This document shows positions 8,344 through 16,703 of a DNA stretch of 64,000 nucleotides, piece by piece. Within the stretch, counting starts at the first letter, position 1, and each line of letters starts with the position of its first letter. The stretch is taken from positions 496,001 through 560,000 of the forward strand of contig NZ_OX216966.1 of the NCBI RefSeq assembly GCF_945605565.1, in the 5' to 3' direction. The DNA comes from Paenibacillus dendritiformis (GTDB lineage Bacteria > Bacillota > Bacilli > Paenibacillales > Paenibacillaceae). A program made the translations under genes and the position numbers. A model generated the notes under the pieces. It saw only the letters and a list, made by a program, of their open reading frames with translations, was not told the DNA's origin and searched no databases.

Positions 8344-8772
8344 ATGGAAGAGAAGCAGCTGGCCGAAATCTACTTTGAGCTCTCCACACTCGTTCGCCAC
8401 GCCACTTCCTCAGGTATTGATAAAAAACTGAAAATATTGGAACGCTCCGCCTATCTGCTCCTGCATGAGCTGTCTACCCGCGGCCCGCTCGGCGTTAAGG
8501 CGCTGGCCGATCATTTCCGGCTCGATATCTCCACGATCAGCCGTCAGACCGCGGGACTGGAAGCCAAGGGATATATCCGTCGCCTGCCTGATCCGGCGGA
8601 TGGCCGCTCCAGTTTTTTCGAGATTACGGAATCGGGCATGCATGAATTTGAACGCACGAAGCGTATCCGGGTGGAACGGCTTACTCGTTTTTTGCAGGAA
8701 TGGTCTCCGGAGGAGTGTCATACGCTGCACCAATTGCTCGTGAAGCTGAACCATTCGCTGCAGGATGGGTGA
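8344..8772 (+). CDS. MarR family transcriptional regulator
   Basis: The winged-helix domain has the family layout: a dimer helix (LAEIYFELSTLVRHATS), the HTH LGVKALADHFRLDISTISRQ, and a wing with the conserved DPADGRSSFFEITESG. At 142 aa from ATG 8344 it has normal length; AAAGGGTGAG lies 6 nt before that ATG, whereas ATG 8323 lacks a site. It probably represses the divergent exporter and itself through the palindromes just upstream. The second MFS gene follows 71 bases downstream and may be co-transcribed. Confidence 0.9.
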   Translation: MEEKQLAEIYFELSTLVRHATSSGIDKKLKILERSAYLLLHELSTRGPLGVKALADHFRLDISTISRQTAGLEAKGYIRRLPDPADGRSSFFEITESGMHEFERTKRIRVERLTRFLQEWSPEECHTLHQLLVKLNHSLQDG

Positions 8773-8843
8773 CAAGTCCGGCATTGACGCCGGCTTGAGC
8801 GTCGGTTCTGCCTCATTTCCCGGAGAAGGAGGTGCCTGCATCC

Positions 8844-10088
8844 GTGACAACGGCCAACAACAAGCAGCCTGTCATCATTATTTCGCTGATTACGGCAGTA
8901 TGTCTGCTCGGGGATTCGATGCTCTATGTCGTGCTGCCGATCCGATGGCAGGAGTTCGGGCTGTCCTCCTTGTGGGAGGTCGGCATTCTGCTGTCGGTCA
9001 ATCGGCTGGTGCGGCTTCCGCTCAACCCGCTGATTGGCTGGCTCTACCGCAAGATGTCCAAGCGGGCGGGCATCCTGCTTGCCGTATTGCTTGCCTCCGT
9101 GACGACCGCATCGTACGGATTGGCGGGCAGCTTCTGGCTCTTATTTCTGATGCGCTCGGTATGGGGGCTGGCTTGGAGCTTTCTGCGGCTGGGGGGCTAT
9201 TTCACGATTATTGAGCTGTCGGACAAAACGAACCGGGGACAATTCATGGGCACATTCAACGGGTTGATTGGCCTCGGCAGTCTGGTCGGCATGCTGGCCG
9301 GCTCGTTCGCCGTCGAATGGTTCGGGATCCGGAATGTCGCGCTTGCCTTCGGACTGGCTGCCTTGCTGGCCGTGCCGTTCGTACTGAAGCATGTTGCGCC
9401 GAGCAAGACGGCGTTGAATGACAGCGCTTCCTCTGCGGACGGAACACCAGCCGTCAAGCCTTGGCAGGAGCCGCTTGTCGTCTGGACGCTGATCGCCGGC
9501 CTGCTCTCCGCGATGGTGTTCCAGGGCATGTTCAATTCAACGTTAAGCCGGCTCATTCAAGTGCATGAATCGACATATGTGAGTCTATGGACGTTCACGA
9601 TCGGCGCCGCCTCACTGGCCGGCATCCTGCAAGCGCTGCGCTGGGGATTGCAGCCTTGGCTGTCGCCCTGGATTGGGCGCAAATACGATGCCGCCCCAGA
9701 CCAGGGCCGCATGTTCGTCGTCGTGCTGGCGGGCGTCGCCTGCTTGCTCGTCATCGTGCCGTTCCAGATGCCGTTCGCCCTCTGGATCGTGCTGCTCCTG
9801 GGGCTGCAGCTCGGCATCACCGCGGTCAGTACAATCGTCGACGCTATGGCCTCCAATGCGTCCACGCACGCATCGAAGCTGGCCGTCATGACCAGCTATA
9901 CGGTGGCGACCGACCTCGGCGCCTCGCTGGGCCCGTCCATTGCTTATACGCTGGACGACATCGTCGGCACCTCCGCTATCTACTGGTGCGCCGCCGCCGT
10001 CCTGCTTCTTCTGGCCGGCAGATGGCTGCTGCCGTTCCGGGAGCCTGCTCAGCCGGGCCAGGCCGCGGCGCTGCAAGAGCACCGGTAG
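8844..10088 (+). CDS. MFS transporter
   Basis: The protein of about 414 aa has 12 hydrophobic segments, and a first-half loop motif LIGWLYRKMSKRAG replaces the classical GRLSDRFGRR. The second half contains WLSPWIGRKYDAAPDQGR. It belongs to the major facilitator superfamily; the substrate is unknown. The start is most likely GTG 8844, 10 nt after a full AAGGAGGT; a GTG at 8832 lies inside that ribosome site. It follows the MarR gene in the same direction, so two exporters probably answer to one regulator. Confidence 0.85.
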   Translation: MTTANNKQPVIIISLITAVCLLGDSMLYVVLPIRWQEFGLSSLWEVGILLSVNRLVRLPLNPLIGWLYRKMSKRAGILLAVLLASVTTASYGLAGSFWLLFLMRSVWGLAWSFLRLGGYFTIIELSDKTNRGQFMGTFNGLIGLGSLVGMLAGSFAVEWFGIRNVALAFGLAALLAVPFVLKHVAPSKTALNDSASSADGTPAVKPWQEPLVVWTLIAGLLSAMVFQGMFNSTLSRLIQVHESTYVSLWTFTIGAASLAGILQALRWGLQPWLSPWIGRKYDAAPDQGRMFVVVLAGVACLLVIVPFQMPFALWIVLLLGLQLGITAVSTIVDAMASNASTHASKLAVMTSYTVATDLGASLGPSIAYTLDDIVGTSAIYWCAAAVLLLLAGRWLLPFREPAQPGQAAALQEHR

Positions 10089-10199
10089 CGGCGCAGGATG
10101 CCCGGCCTGCCGTATATCGATGTCCGCACGACACAAAAAGGGAGTGTCTCACAGGCACTGCAAAATGATTGAGATGGCGAGTTAACTCGAGAATGTCGA

Positions 10200-10640
10200 T
10201 ACGGGAAAAACGGCGGCGCGCAAATCGGTGGAAGATGGATGAAGAAGTGAAATGCTGCGTGGATGCAATCAATTTCTGCTCTTTAAGCCACTGTTTGATG
10301 AAATTCCTGCAAAAGTCAGGCTGTTGGAAAACCCCTGTTTTTTTCGGAGGGGTGATTACCAAATCGAAACTTGGCATTCAGAGCGTCATCGCCTTCTGGA
10401 GACATCATAATCTCCTGGGGTTTTCACGTGTGGAGGGAATTGCTGCTATTTTACAGGAATTTCGGCTCAATGAGTCCACATTTCGAGGAATTGCTGCACA
10501 GCTACATCATTTTAGGCCCTTTTGAGCTAAGTTGAAGAAAAACGGGTGAAATTGCTGCAGTTTTACAGGATTCCCATTCTGGTGAAGTCGTCCCTACAGA
10601 ATTGCTGTATTTTATACGAAAATAAAAACGTTGAAGTAAG
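10200..10640. repeat. Dispersed hairpin-rich intergenic repeat, left block
   Basis: No gene is apparent between 10089 and 10748. The stretch 10230-10340 aligns without large gaps to 38371-38466 (shared blocks GAAATNCTGCGT, TTGATGARATT, CTGCAAAA). Copies of a shorter unit, roughly AATTGCTGCAGTTTTACAGG, recur at about 10438, 10490 and 10549. In the copy at 38500 the unit forms a perfect CCTGCA/TGCAGG hairpin. This is a repetitive intergenic element, not coding. It starts near AAAAGGGAGTGTCTCA at 10135, which mirrors the far end at 12590-12607. Confidence 0.55.
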
Positions 10641-10748
10641 CACGACAGCCCTTTCAAAATGTATGAATAGAACTTTTTCGGGCCATTATTACTCTAAGAA
10701 AGCAAAAAAAGACTCACCCCCCGAAAATGATCACATCATTTTCAAAAT

Positions 10749-11981
10749 TTAGCTTGTTTCGTTTTCAGTTAGTTGAAGTGCAAAGCCCAGCTCTTGGAGT
10801 TTCTTTACGTAAAAATTAGCTGTTCTTTGTTTAGACATGCGTACCTGCATGTCTATTTCTTTGTATGGCGTTCCTTCTTTCATCATGGCATAAATGATCT
10901 TAATTAAGAGATGTCCGGTTGCTACGCTTGCTGTTTTTTCGCCTCGTCGTTTCCGTATCCGTCTAAAGTGCTCACCTATTCGATTCCTTGACCTGTAATT
11001 TGCCCATGCCGCTTGCGTTATGCTACGTTTCAGATACTTGTTCCCTTGCAGGCATTTCCGGCTTTTCTTGCGCCCCGCGCTCTCATTATTACCTGGAGAC
11101 ACCCCTGCCCATGAGGTGAATTGCTCGACCGTGGGAAAACGCGTGGCGATATCCGGCCCCATTTCTGCAAATATAGCGGAAGCGCAAGACTTGTCAATTC
11201 CGGGAATGCTGTCTAAACACTCAATCTCTTTTCGATAAGGCTCAAGCTGTTCGTCGATTAATGATTCAATTTCTTGCAGTTCTGCTTCCTCGAACAGCAG
11301 GTGCTTCCAGTGTGCACGCATCATAACACGATGATGTCGCCGTAGCTGACCATTCAGAGCTTCAACTAACTGAGGCACTTTTGTTTTTAGCTTGGTTTTG
11401 ACAAGTTCGCGTACGTCATCTTCTACGAGCACTTCTCCGTCCATGAGCTTTTCCAGAAGCAGACGCCCGGATACGCCGAACAAATCGCTCATAAAACTCG
11501 TAAGCTTGATGTTTCCGTCTTGAAGAATTTTATGGATACGATTCTTCTCAGAAGCAATGGTCACCACGATTCTCAGACGATACCTCGTTAGATCTCGTAA
11601 ATCCCGCAAATGCTGCGGCAACACCACGCTTGGTTGAATGAGACCACAACGATGAAGTTGTGCAATCCACTCCGCATCTTTCTTGTCTGTCTTACGCCCT
11701 GGTGTATTCTTGATTTGTTTAGCGTTTGCCAACACTAAATAGCAGCTAGACTCTAAAATATTCCATACCGGTTTCCACAGCACACCTGTGCTCTCCATGG
11801 CTACTTCTTTACACTCATGTGCGTTAAGCCAATCTTGAAGTCGGAGTAGTTCGGTAGTTGTTGTTCCAAAGCTTTCGATGACTTTCTTGGGCTTGGATTC
11901 TAAATCCCCGTAAAGGATACAGGCAACTACTGTTTTTTGATGGACATCTAATCCGCAACAGCATTCGCGTACGGCATCCAT
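10749..11981 (-). CDS. IS110-family transposase (DEDD recombinase)
   Basis: The N-terminal DEDD (RuvC-like) domain has its acidic residues in GLDVHQKTVV, AMESTGVLWKP and GRKTDKKDAEWIAQL. A coiled-coil segment precedes the C-terminal Transposase_20 domain (LDSIPGIDKSCASAIFAEMG; WAGVSPGNNESAGRKKSRK) that holds the conserved serine. The protein appears complete and probably functional. I start it at ATG 11981 (MDAVRECCCGLDVHQ), six bases after an AGGTG; ATG 11999 and ATG 12044 are in frame upstream. IS110 transposases act with a bridge RNA made from a non-coding end of the element. Confidence 0.95.
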   Translation of the reverse strand: MDAVRECCCGLDVHQKTVVACILYGDLESKPKKVIESFGTTTTELLRLQDWLNAHECKEVAMESTGVLWKPVWNILESSCYLVLANAKQIKNTPGRKTDKKDAEWIAQLHRCGLIQPSVVLPQHLRDLRDLTRYRLRIVVTIASEKNRIHKILQDGNIKLTSFMSDLFGVSGRLLLEKLMDGEVLVEDDVRELVKTKLKTKVPQLVEALNGQLRRHHRVMMRAHWKHLLFEEAELQEIESLIDEQLEPYRKEIECLDSIPGIDKSCASAIFAEMGPDIATRFPTVEQFTSWAGVSPGNNESAGRKKSRKCLQGNKYLKRSITQAAWANYRSRNRIGEHFRRIRKRRGEKTASVATGHLLIKIIYAMMKEGTPYKEIDMQVRMSKQRTANFYVKKLQELGFALQLTENETS

Positions 11982-11984
11982 GCT

Positions 11985-12225
11985 TGCACCTGCTTTCATG
12001 TGTACTAACAAATCATGCGACCTGAATAAGGAAATTTTATACACGCACTTGGGTGTGCATTGGGCGGTTCTCGCGATCGCAATTGGACGGTTTGTGCAAC
12101 AGGGTCGTACCCCAATAATACAGTCGTCCTTGGATTTGTTAGTCTCATGATTACCATCTACAGTAACTTTAAAAGTTTACATCTACCTATTTTCATTCTG
12201 GGGGGTGACGTCGTAGACGTCATGG
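11985..12225 (-). ncRNA. Candidate bridge-RNA region of the IS110 element
   Basis: The non-coding stretch upstream of the transposase is of the size that encodes a bridge RNA in IS110-group elements. It contains a perfect palindrome, TGACGTC-GTA-GACGTCA, at 12206-12222 flanked by G runs, and a shorter stem near 12042-12057. The guide loops cannot be assigned without the exact element ends and target. That this is the bridge RNA rests on family knowledge and position, not on a recognised sequence. Confidence 0.3.
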
Positions 12226-12562
12226 GGGTTTGTGCAGGATTTTGCCTACTGAATCAACGTGTCTTGAGAAACCGTGCAGTTTTGAGGACTTCGCCTATCG
12301 GATAGACATTTCATTGTGCAGTTTTCAGGCACTCGATCAGATAAAATTTTTCTACTGAGAAACAAGTCCTGATGAAGTGCCCAAAAATCCTCTGGACTTT
12401 CTCAACAGCCTGAAAAGTACATGATGTTCATCGATTTTTGTCTTTTATCGATTGGATAGTCAGAAATTGATGCCGTTATGCAGGATTCCCTGTAACGGAG
12501 TACACGTCATATAGGAAAGGTGCATTTTTGCAGTTTTCGGCGAGTCGAGCTTTGAGAATCAG
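12226..12562. repeat. Dispersed intergenic repeat, right block
   Basis: No gene is supported here. The segment 12478-12560 aligns with 38513-38595: both read GCAGGAwkCCTGTAAC, then AGGAAA, then TTTTnCAGTTTT and TCGGCrArTCGA. Degenerate copies of the unit (GTGCAGGATTTTGCCT at about 12231, GTGCAGTTTT at 12274 and 12317) precede it. Left and right blocks together resemble the single uninterrupted copy at 38.4 kb. Confidence 0.55.
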
Positions 12563-12564
12563 GG

Positions 12565-12607
12565 GGGCTGTCTCACTGTAGTGAAACTACTTTTGAGACA
12601 CCCCCTT
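12565..12607 (+). terminator. Hairpin GGGGGCTGTCTCA/TGAGACACCCCC with T run
   Basis: The arms GGGGGCTGTCTCA (12567-12579) and TGAGACACCCCC pair with one bulge around an 18-nt spacer that itself contains GTAGT/ACTAC. TTTT follows on the plus strand. It closes the repeat block, and its reverse complement resembles the opposite edge at 10135 (AAAAGGGAGTGTCTCA). It may be a terminator, the edge of an element, or both. It also lies 21 bases past the stop of the yumC-like gene. Confidence 0.5.
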
Positions 12608-12627
12608 TTCACATTCCCGTATGGGTC

Positions 12628-13677
12628 TTAGTTGATCATCTGCTTCACCAGCTCGCGATTGCGCTGCTTGAACAAGTCGTTGTGCGAAGAGACCATCCCG
12701 TAGCTGTTCGCATCCGGCTGAATAAACTGCTTCGCCTTGTTCACCGCGTTGGCCGCATCCTGGAAGGCGCCCGCGATCAGATGCAGCTTCCCTTCATGGT
12801 GCAAAATATCGCCTGCCGCATACAAGCCGGGAATGGAGGACTCGCTGTTCGCATTGCCTTTGACATAGAAATTGTCCACCATCTCAATGTTCAGTTCGCT
12901 ATTACCGAGCAGGGAACTGTCCCGCTCATAGCCATGATTGATGATCACTTCATCGATGGCCAGGCTCGTCGTCTCGCCGGTGGCTTGGTTGGTCAGCTCC
13001 ACGCGCTCGATCACTTCATGATTGGCGCTGGCAATCAGCTTCGTAATCGTCGTGTTGAAATAGCATTCCACGGAGCTGTTCTTCAGTTGGGTCACCTGCG
13101 CTTCATGGCCCGACAGCTCTTCCTTGCGGTAGGTCAGGTACACCTTCTTCGCGATAGGCTCCAATTCATTGGCCCAATCGATCGCCGCATTCCCGCCGCC
13201 TGAGATGATGACCGTCTTCTCCTTGAAATGCCGCAGCGACTTGACCGTATAGTTCAGATTCGATACCTCGAACCGTTCGGCGCCTTCGATCTCCAGCTTC
13301 TGCGGAGTGAGGATCCCGCCGCCGATCGCGGCGATGACCGTCTTGGAATAATGCTTCCTGCCTGAAGCCGCATCAAGCACGAACACGCCGTCTTCATTTT
13401 TGGAAATGGAGACGATTTTCTCATTCAGCACCACTTCCGGATCGAAGGTTAAGCCCTGCTTCACCATCTGCTCAATTAATTGCGCCCCGGGAACCGGCGT
13501 TACCCCGCCGACATCCCAGATCATTTTCTCCGGGTAGACATGGACCTTGCCGCCCAGACGGGGCTGGTACTCGATCAGCTTCGTCTTCATCTCCCGCAGG
13601 CCGCTATAGAAAGCCGAGAACAGCCCTGCCGGGCCTCCGCCAATTATCGTCACATCAAAGCATTCGTGCTGCGTCAA
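12628..13677 (-). CDS. yumC: YumC-type ferredoxin/flavodoxin-NADP reductase
   Basis: The protein resembles thioredoxin reductase but lacks the CxxC redox pair, as in the YumC/TrxR-like ferredoxin-NADP reductases. An FAD motif FDVTIIGGGPAGLFSAFYSG lies at the N-terminus, an NADPH motif (TVIISGGGNAAIDWANEL) in the middle, and the FAD-closing GLYAAGDI near residue 310. It supplies reduced ferredoxin or flavodoxin in the cytoplasm. The frame extends to 13791 but would run through a Fur box. TTG 13677 or GTG 13686, with GGGAG before them, give the expected length of about 350 aa. The Fur box suggests it is induced by iron limitation, perhaps to reduce imported siderophore iron. Confidence 0.88.
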   Translation of the reverse strand: MTQHECFDVTIIGGGPAGLFSAFYSGLREMKTKLIEYQPRLGGKVHVYPEKMIWDVGGVTPVPGAQLIEQMVKQGLTFDPEVVLNEKIVSISKNEDGVFVLDAASGRKHYSKTVIAAIGGGILTPQKLEIEGAERFEVSNLNYTVKSLRHFKEKTVIISGGGNAAIDWANELEPIAKKVYLTYRKEELSGHEAQVTQLKNSSVECYFNTTITKLIASANHEVIERVELTNQATGETTSLAIDEVIINHGYERDSSLLGNSELNIEMVDNFYVKGNANSESSIPGLYAAGDILHHEGKLHLIAGAFQDAANAVNKAKQFIQPDANSYGMVSSHNDLFKQRNRELVKQMIN

Positions 13678-13706
13678 TCCGCTCACTCCCGCATCGTATT
13701 CTAATT

Positions 13707-13725
13707 GTAATTGATTATCATTATC
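13707..13725 (-). promoter_or_regulatory. Fur box upstream of the yumC-like gene
   Basis: On the minus strand the site reads GATAATGATAATCAATTAC, matching 16 of 19 positions of the classical Fur box GATAATGATAATCATTATC. It lies 21-30 bp before the likely TTG/GTG starts of the reductase, so bound Fur would block its promoter. Confidence 0.8.
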
Positions 13726-13811
13726 AATTAGTATACATATCTTGCCTGCCCAATACAAGCGGAAAACTATTGACAGTTGAAAAGGTGGCAAACTATAGTA
13801 AGATCATATTC

Positions 13812-13830
13812 GATACTGATAATCATTATC
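13812..13830 (+). promoter_or_regulatory. Fur box upstream of the siderophore ABC operon
   Basis: GATACTGATAATCATTATC matches 18 of 19 positions of the classical Fur box. It is followed by an overlapping half-match (ATCAATAATCATT) and lies 37 bp before the ATPase ATG. This gives direct sequence support for iron-dependent repression of the transporter. Confidence 0.9.
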
Positions 13831-13867
13831 AATAATCATTCTAATTCTACTCTATGGAGGTTACATC

Positions 13868-14656
13868 ATGGCTCGCCTTTATACCGAAGCCTTAAATATT
13901 GGCTATGGTGAACGTCTCATCGTGAAAAATCTGAGCGTCACGATTCCCGACAAAAAAATTACTACCATTATCGGCTCGAACGGCTGCGGGAAATCGACCT
14001 TGCTGAAAGCGATCACCCGCATCATTTCCCATCAATCGGGATCCGTCATTCTGGACGGCAAAAATATCGCAAGCGAAAATACGAAGCTGCTGGCGAAGAA
14101 GATGGCGATACTCCCCCAATCCCCGGAAAGCGCAAGCGGATTGACGGTCGGAGAGCTGGTCTCCTATGGCCGCTTCCCGTATCAAAAAGGGTTCGGGCGC
14201 CTGACCAAAAAGGATCTCGACGTCATCGACTGGGCGCTGGAGGTCACGGGCACGAAGGAGTTCAAGCACCGCACGGTCGACGCGCTATCCGGCGGCCAGC
14301 GGCAACGTGTCTGGATTGCGATGGCCCTGGCACAAGAGACGGATATCATTTTCCTTGATGAGCCGACTACCTATCTCGATATGGCGCACCAGCTGGAAGT
14401 GCTGGAGCTGCTGCAAAAATTGAACCACGAGCAAGAGCGCACCATCGTTATGGTGCTTCATGACTTGAACCAGGCGGCCCGCTTCGCCGACTATATGATT
14501 GCGATGAAGGACGGCCACATCATCAAGGCCGGAGACTGCGAAGAGGTTATGCACCACGACGTGCTGAAGCAAGTGTTCCATATCGATGCCGAGATCGGCC
14601 GCGATCCGCGAACAGACAAGCCGATGTGTGTTACTTATAACCTGGCCACCGTGTAG
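13868..14656 (+). CDS. yusV: Ferric siderophore ABC transporter, ATPase (YusV/FhuC-like)
   Basis: The 262-aa ABC ATPase has Walker A GSNGCGKSTLL (about residues 38-48), the Q loop in MAILPQSPES, signature LSGGQRQRVWIAMALAQ, Walker B DIIFLDEPTTYLD and the H-loop VMVLHDLNQAARFAD. It is closest in character to YusV/FhuC/FepC, which energise siderophore permeases. ATG 13868 follows TGGAGG. It is the first gene of a four-gene operon (ATPase, binding protein, two permeases) and lies behind a near-consensus Fur box. Confidence 0.93.
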   Translation: MARLYTEALNIGYGERLIVKNLSVTIPDKKITTIIGSNGCGKSTLLKAITRIISHQSGSVILDGKNIASENTKLLAKKMAILPQSPESASGLTVGELVSYGRFPYQKGFGRLTKKDLDVIDWALEVTGTKEFKHRTVDALSGGQRQRVWIAMALAQETDIIFLDEPTTYLDMAHQLEVLELLQKLNHEQERTIVMVLHDLNQAARFADYMIAMKDGHIIKAGDCEEVMHHDVLKQVFHIDAEIGRDPRTDKPMCVTYNLATV

Positions 14657-14674
14657 ATGAAGGAGAGAGTTACG

Positions 14675-15610
14675 ATGAAAAAAGCAATTATCCCGTTTAT
14701 TCTACTCTGCCTGCTGCTGGCTACCGCCTGCGGCAACGGATCAAATAATAACGGCAGCCCCGGCTCCACGGAAGCTCAACCGGAGGCAAGCGGCTCAAGC
14801 ACGATCACGTATCAATCGGAGAACGGCCCCGTCGAGGTGCCGGCTCATCCGGAACGCGTGGTCGTCTTGTCCACCTTCGCGGGCAATGTTATGGCCCTGG
14901 ACGTCAATCTCGTCGGCGTGGACTCCTGGTCGAAAATGAATCCTCGCTTCGAAGAGAAATTGAAGGATGTCCAGGAAGTATCCGATGAAAATCTGGAGAA
15001 AATCATCGAGCTGCAGCCCGATCTCATCATCGGCCTGTCCACGATCAAAAATGTCGATAAGTTGAAGCAAATTGCTCCTACGGTCACCTTCACGTATGGC
15101 AAAGTCGATTATTTGACCCAGCATATCGAGATCGGCAAGCTGCTGAACAAGGAGAAGGAAGCGCAGGACTGGGTGGACGACTTCAAGAAGCGGACGCAGC
15201 AAGCGGGCGAAGAGATTCAGGCGAAGTTCGGCAAGGATGCCACCGTCTCCGTCCTGGAGAAGTTCGACAAGCAGCTGTACGTCTTCGGCGATAACTGGGG
15301 GCGCGGCACCGAGATCCTGTATCAGGCGATGCATCTGAATATGCCGGACAAGGTCAAGGAAATGGCGCTCAAGGACGGTTATTATGCCGTGTCGCTGGAA
15401 GTGATGTCCGAATTTGCGGGCGACTATGTCATTCTAAGCAAGAACAGCGATGCCGATAATTCATTCCAGAACACGGATACGTATAAAAATATTCCTGCGG
15501 TGAAGAACAACCGGCTGTTCGAGGTCAATGCGAAGGAATTCTACTTCAACGACCCGTTGACGCTTGATTTCCAATTGGACTTCTTCCGCAAGAGCTTCCT
15601 TGGACAATAA
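14675..15610 (+). CDS. Ferric hydroxamate-type siderophore-binding lipoprotein (FhuD2/YxeB-like)
   Basis: ATG 14675 (MKKAIIPFILLCLLLATAC) follows AAGGAGAG and gives a lipoprotein signal with lipobox LATAC; the earlier ATG 14657 abuts the ATPase stop and lies within the ribosome site. The mature part is a periplasmic-binding-protein III fold: VEVPAHPERVVVLSTFAGN, then the YGDNWGRGTEILYQAM block and the YFNDPLTLDFQLDFFRK end, which closely resemble FhuD2/YxeB hydroxamate receptors. It is anchored on the outer face of the membrane and delivers Fe(III)-siderophore to the permeases that follow. Hydroxamate specificity is inferred from these resemblances. Confidence 0.92.
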   Translation: MKKAIIPFILLCLLLATACGNGSNNNGSPGSTEAQPEASGSSTITYQSENGPVEVPAHPERVVVLSTFAGNVMALDVNLVGVDSWSKMNPRFEEKLKDVQEVSDENLEKIIELQPDLIIGLSTIKNVDKLKQIAPTVTFTYGKVDYLTQHIEIGKLLNKEKEAQDWVDDFKKRTQQAGEEIQAKFGKDATVSVLEKFDKQLYVFGDNWGRGTEILYQAMHLNMPDKVKEMALKDGYYAVSLEVMSEFAGDYVILSKNSDADNSFQNTDTYKNIPAVKNNRLFEVNAKEFYFNDPLTLDFQLDFFRKSFLGQ

Positions 15611-15692
15611 TGCGGAGAAAAGGGTTCTGCTCCATGAATCTATTTCCGTGTACCCATTGCCGTGAATCTATTACAGAAAAGATGAGAGATCG

Positions 15693-16703
15693 ATGATGAA
15701 GGAAACAAAACGTTCCCTCCCCTTTACGTATACATGGCTGGCCGGATTGCTGTTCTTCGCCGCAATGTTCCTCGTCGCGATGCGGTTCGGCGCAGCCGAC
15801 ACGACACTGAAGGATGTCTGGCTGGCCTTGACGTCCCGTGCCACGGATGAGCATATTGCGCTGATCCAGGAGATCCGGCTGCCGCGGGAGATCGCGGCGG
15901 TGGCCGTCGGAGCGGCCCTGGCCGTGGCCGGCGCTATCATGCAGGGCATGACGAGGAATCCGCTGGCCGATCCCGGTCTGCTCGGGCTGACGGCTGGCGC
16001 CAATGCCGCTCTGGCCATCGCCATCGCGCTGTTCCCTGGGGCCGGATACTTGACGATGGCGGCAGCTTGCTTCCTCGGCGCGGCGGCAGGAGCCGGGTTG
16101 GTGTTCGGGATCGCGGCCCTGCGCAGAGGCGGCTTCTCCCCCCTCCGGATGGTGCTGGCCGGTGCGGCTGTCTCCGCGCTGCTGTACGCGATCGCCGAAG
16201 GCGTAGCTCTTTATTTTAAAATATCAAAGGATGTGTCGATGTGGACCGCCGGCGGCTTGATTGGCATGTCCTGGGTACAGCTGCAAGCGGTGGGGCCGTT
16301 CATTGCCCTCGGCATTGTCATTGCCCTGCTGCTGGCCAGACAGCTTACCATTCTTAGCTTGAATGAGGAGGTGGCGGTCGGACTGGGGCAGAAGACGAAC
16401 CGCATCAAGGCGCTCCTGTTCGTCGTCATCGTATTGCTAGCCGGAGCCTCCGTCGCTCTGGTCGGCAATCTGACCTTCATCGGCTTGATGATCCCTCATA
16501 TCGTCCGGGCCGTCGTCGGGACCGATTACCGTTATGTGCTGCCGATGTCGGCCATGATGGGCGCATCCTTCATGCTGCTCGCCGATACGTTGGGACGAAC
16601 CATCCATGCGCCGTATGAGACGCCGGTCGCAGCGATTGTCGCCATCATCGGCCTGCCGTTCTTCCTGTTCATCGTGCATAAGGGAGGGAAGGCATTCTCA
16701 TGA
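15693..16703 (+). CDS. Siderophore ABC permease 1 (FecCD family)
   Basis: The 336-aa protein has about 10 membrane helices and the FecCD signatures: RLPREIAAVAVGAALAVAGA, MTRNPLADPGLLGL, and the EAA-like coupling loop with GLGQKTNRIKA. It also has LTFIGLMIPHIVRAVVGTDYR near the C-terminus. It forms the inner-membrane channel with the second permease. AAAAGATGAGAGATCG lies before the ATG pair at 15693/15696. Its stop overlaps the next ATG by four bases, so the two permeases are translationally coupled. Confidence 0.93.
   Translation: MMKETKRSLPFTYTWLAGLLFFAAMFLVAMRFGAADTTLKDVWLALTSRATDEHIALIQEIRLPREIAAVAVGAALAVAGAIMQGMTRNPLADPGLLGLTAGANAALAIAIALFPGAGYLTMAAACFLGAAAGAGLVFGIAALRRGGFSPLRMVLAGAAVSALLYAIAEGVALYFKISKDVSMWTAGGLIGMSWVQLQAVGPFIALGIVIALLLARQLTILSLNEEVAVGLGQKTNRIKALLFVVIVLLAGASVALVGNLTFIGLMIPHIVRAVVGTDYRYVLPMSAMMGASFMLLADTLGRTIHAPYETPVAAIVAIIGLPFFLFIVHKGGKAFS

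Larger units (their letters stand above)
10690..12225 (-). mobile_element. IS110-family insertion sequence (limits approximate)
   Basis: One transposase gene is flanked by short non-coding ends. No clear terminal inverted repeats are seen, as expected for IS110 elements. The left limit (3' side of the transposase) lies between the repeat units ending near 10640 and the stop at 10749. The right limit is set by the return of repeat-like sequence near 12226. The element therefore seems to sit inside a dispersed intergenic repeat. Exact ends need an empty-site comparison. Confidence 0.7.

Noticed and set aside
12060..12305. 81-codon frame upstream of the IS110 transposase
   Set aside because: No ribosome site, and it runs from the element's non-coding end into repeat sequence; it is better explained as bridge-RNA or repeat DNA.
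10089..12627. CRISPR-like array in the repeat-rich region
   Set aside because: The repeat units vary in sequence and spacing and no cas genes are present in the window.
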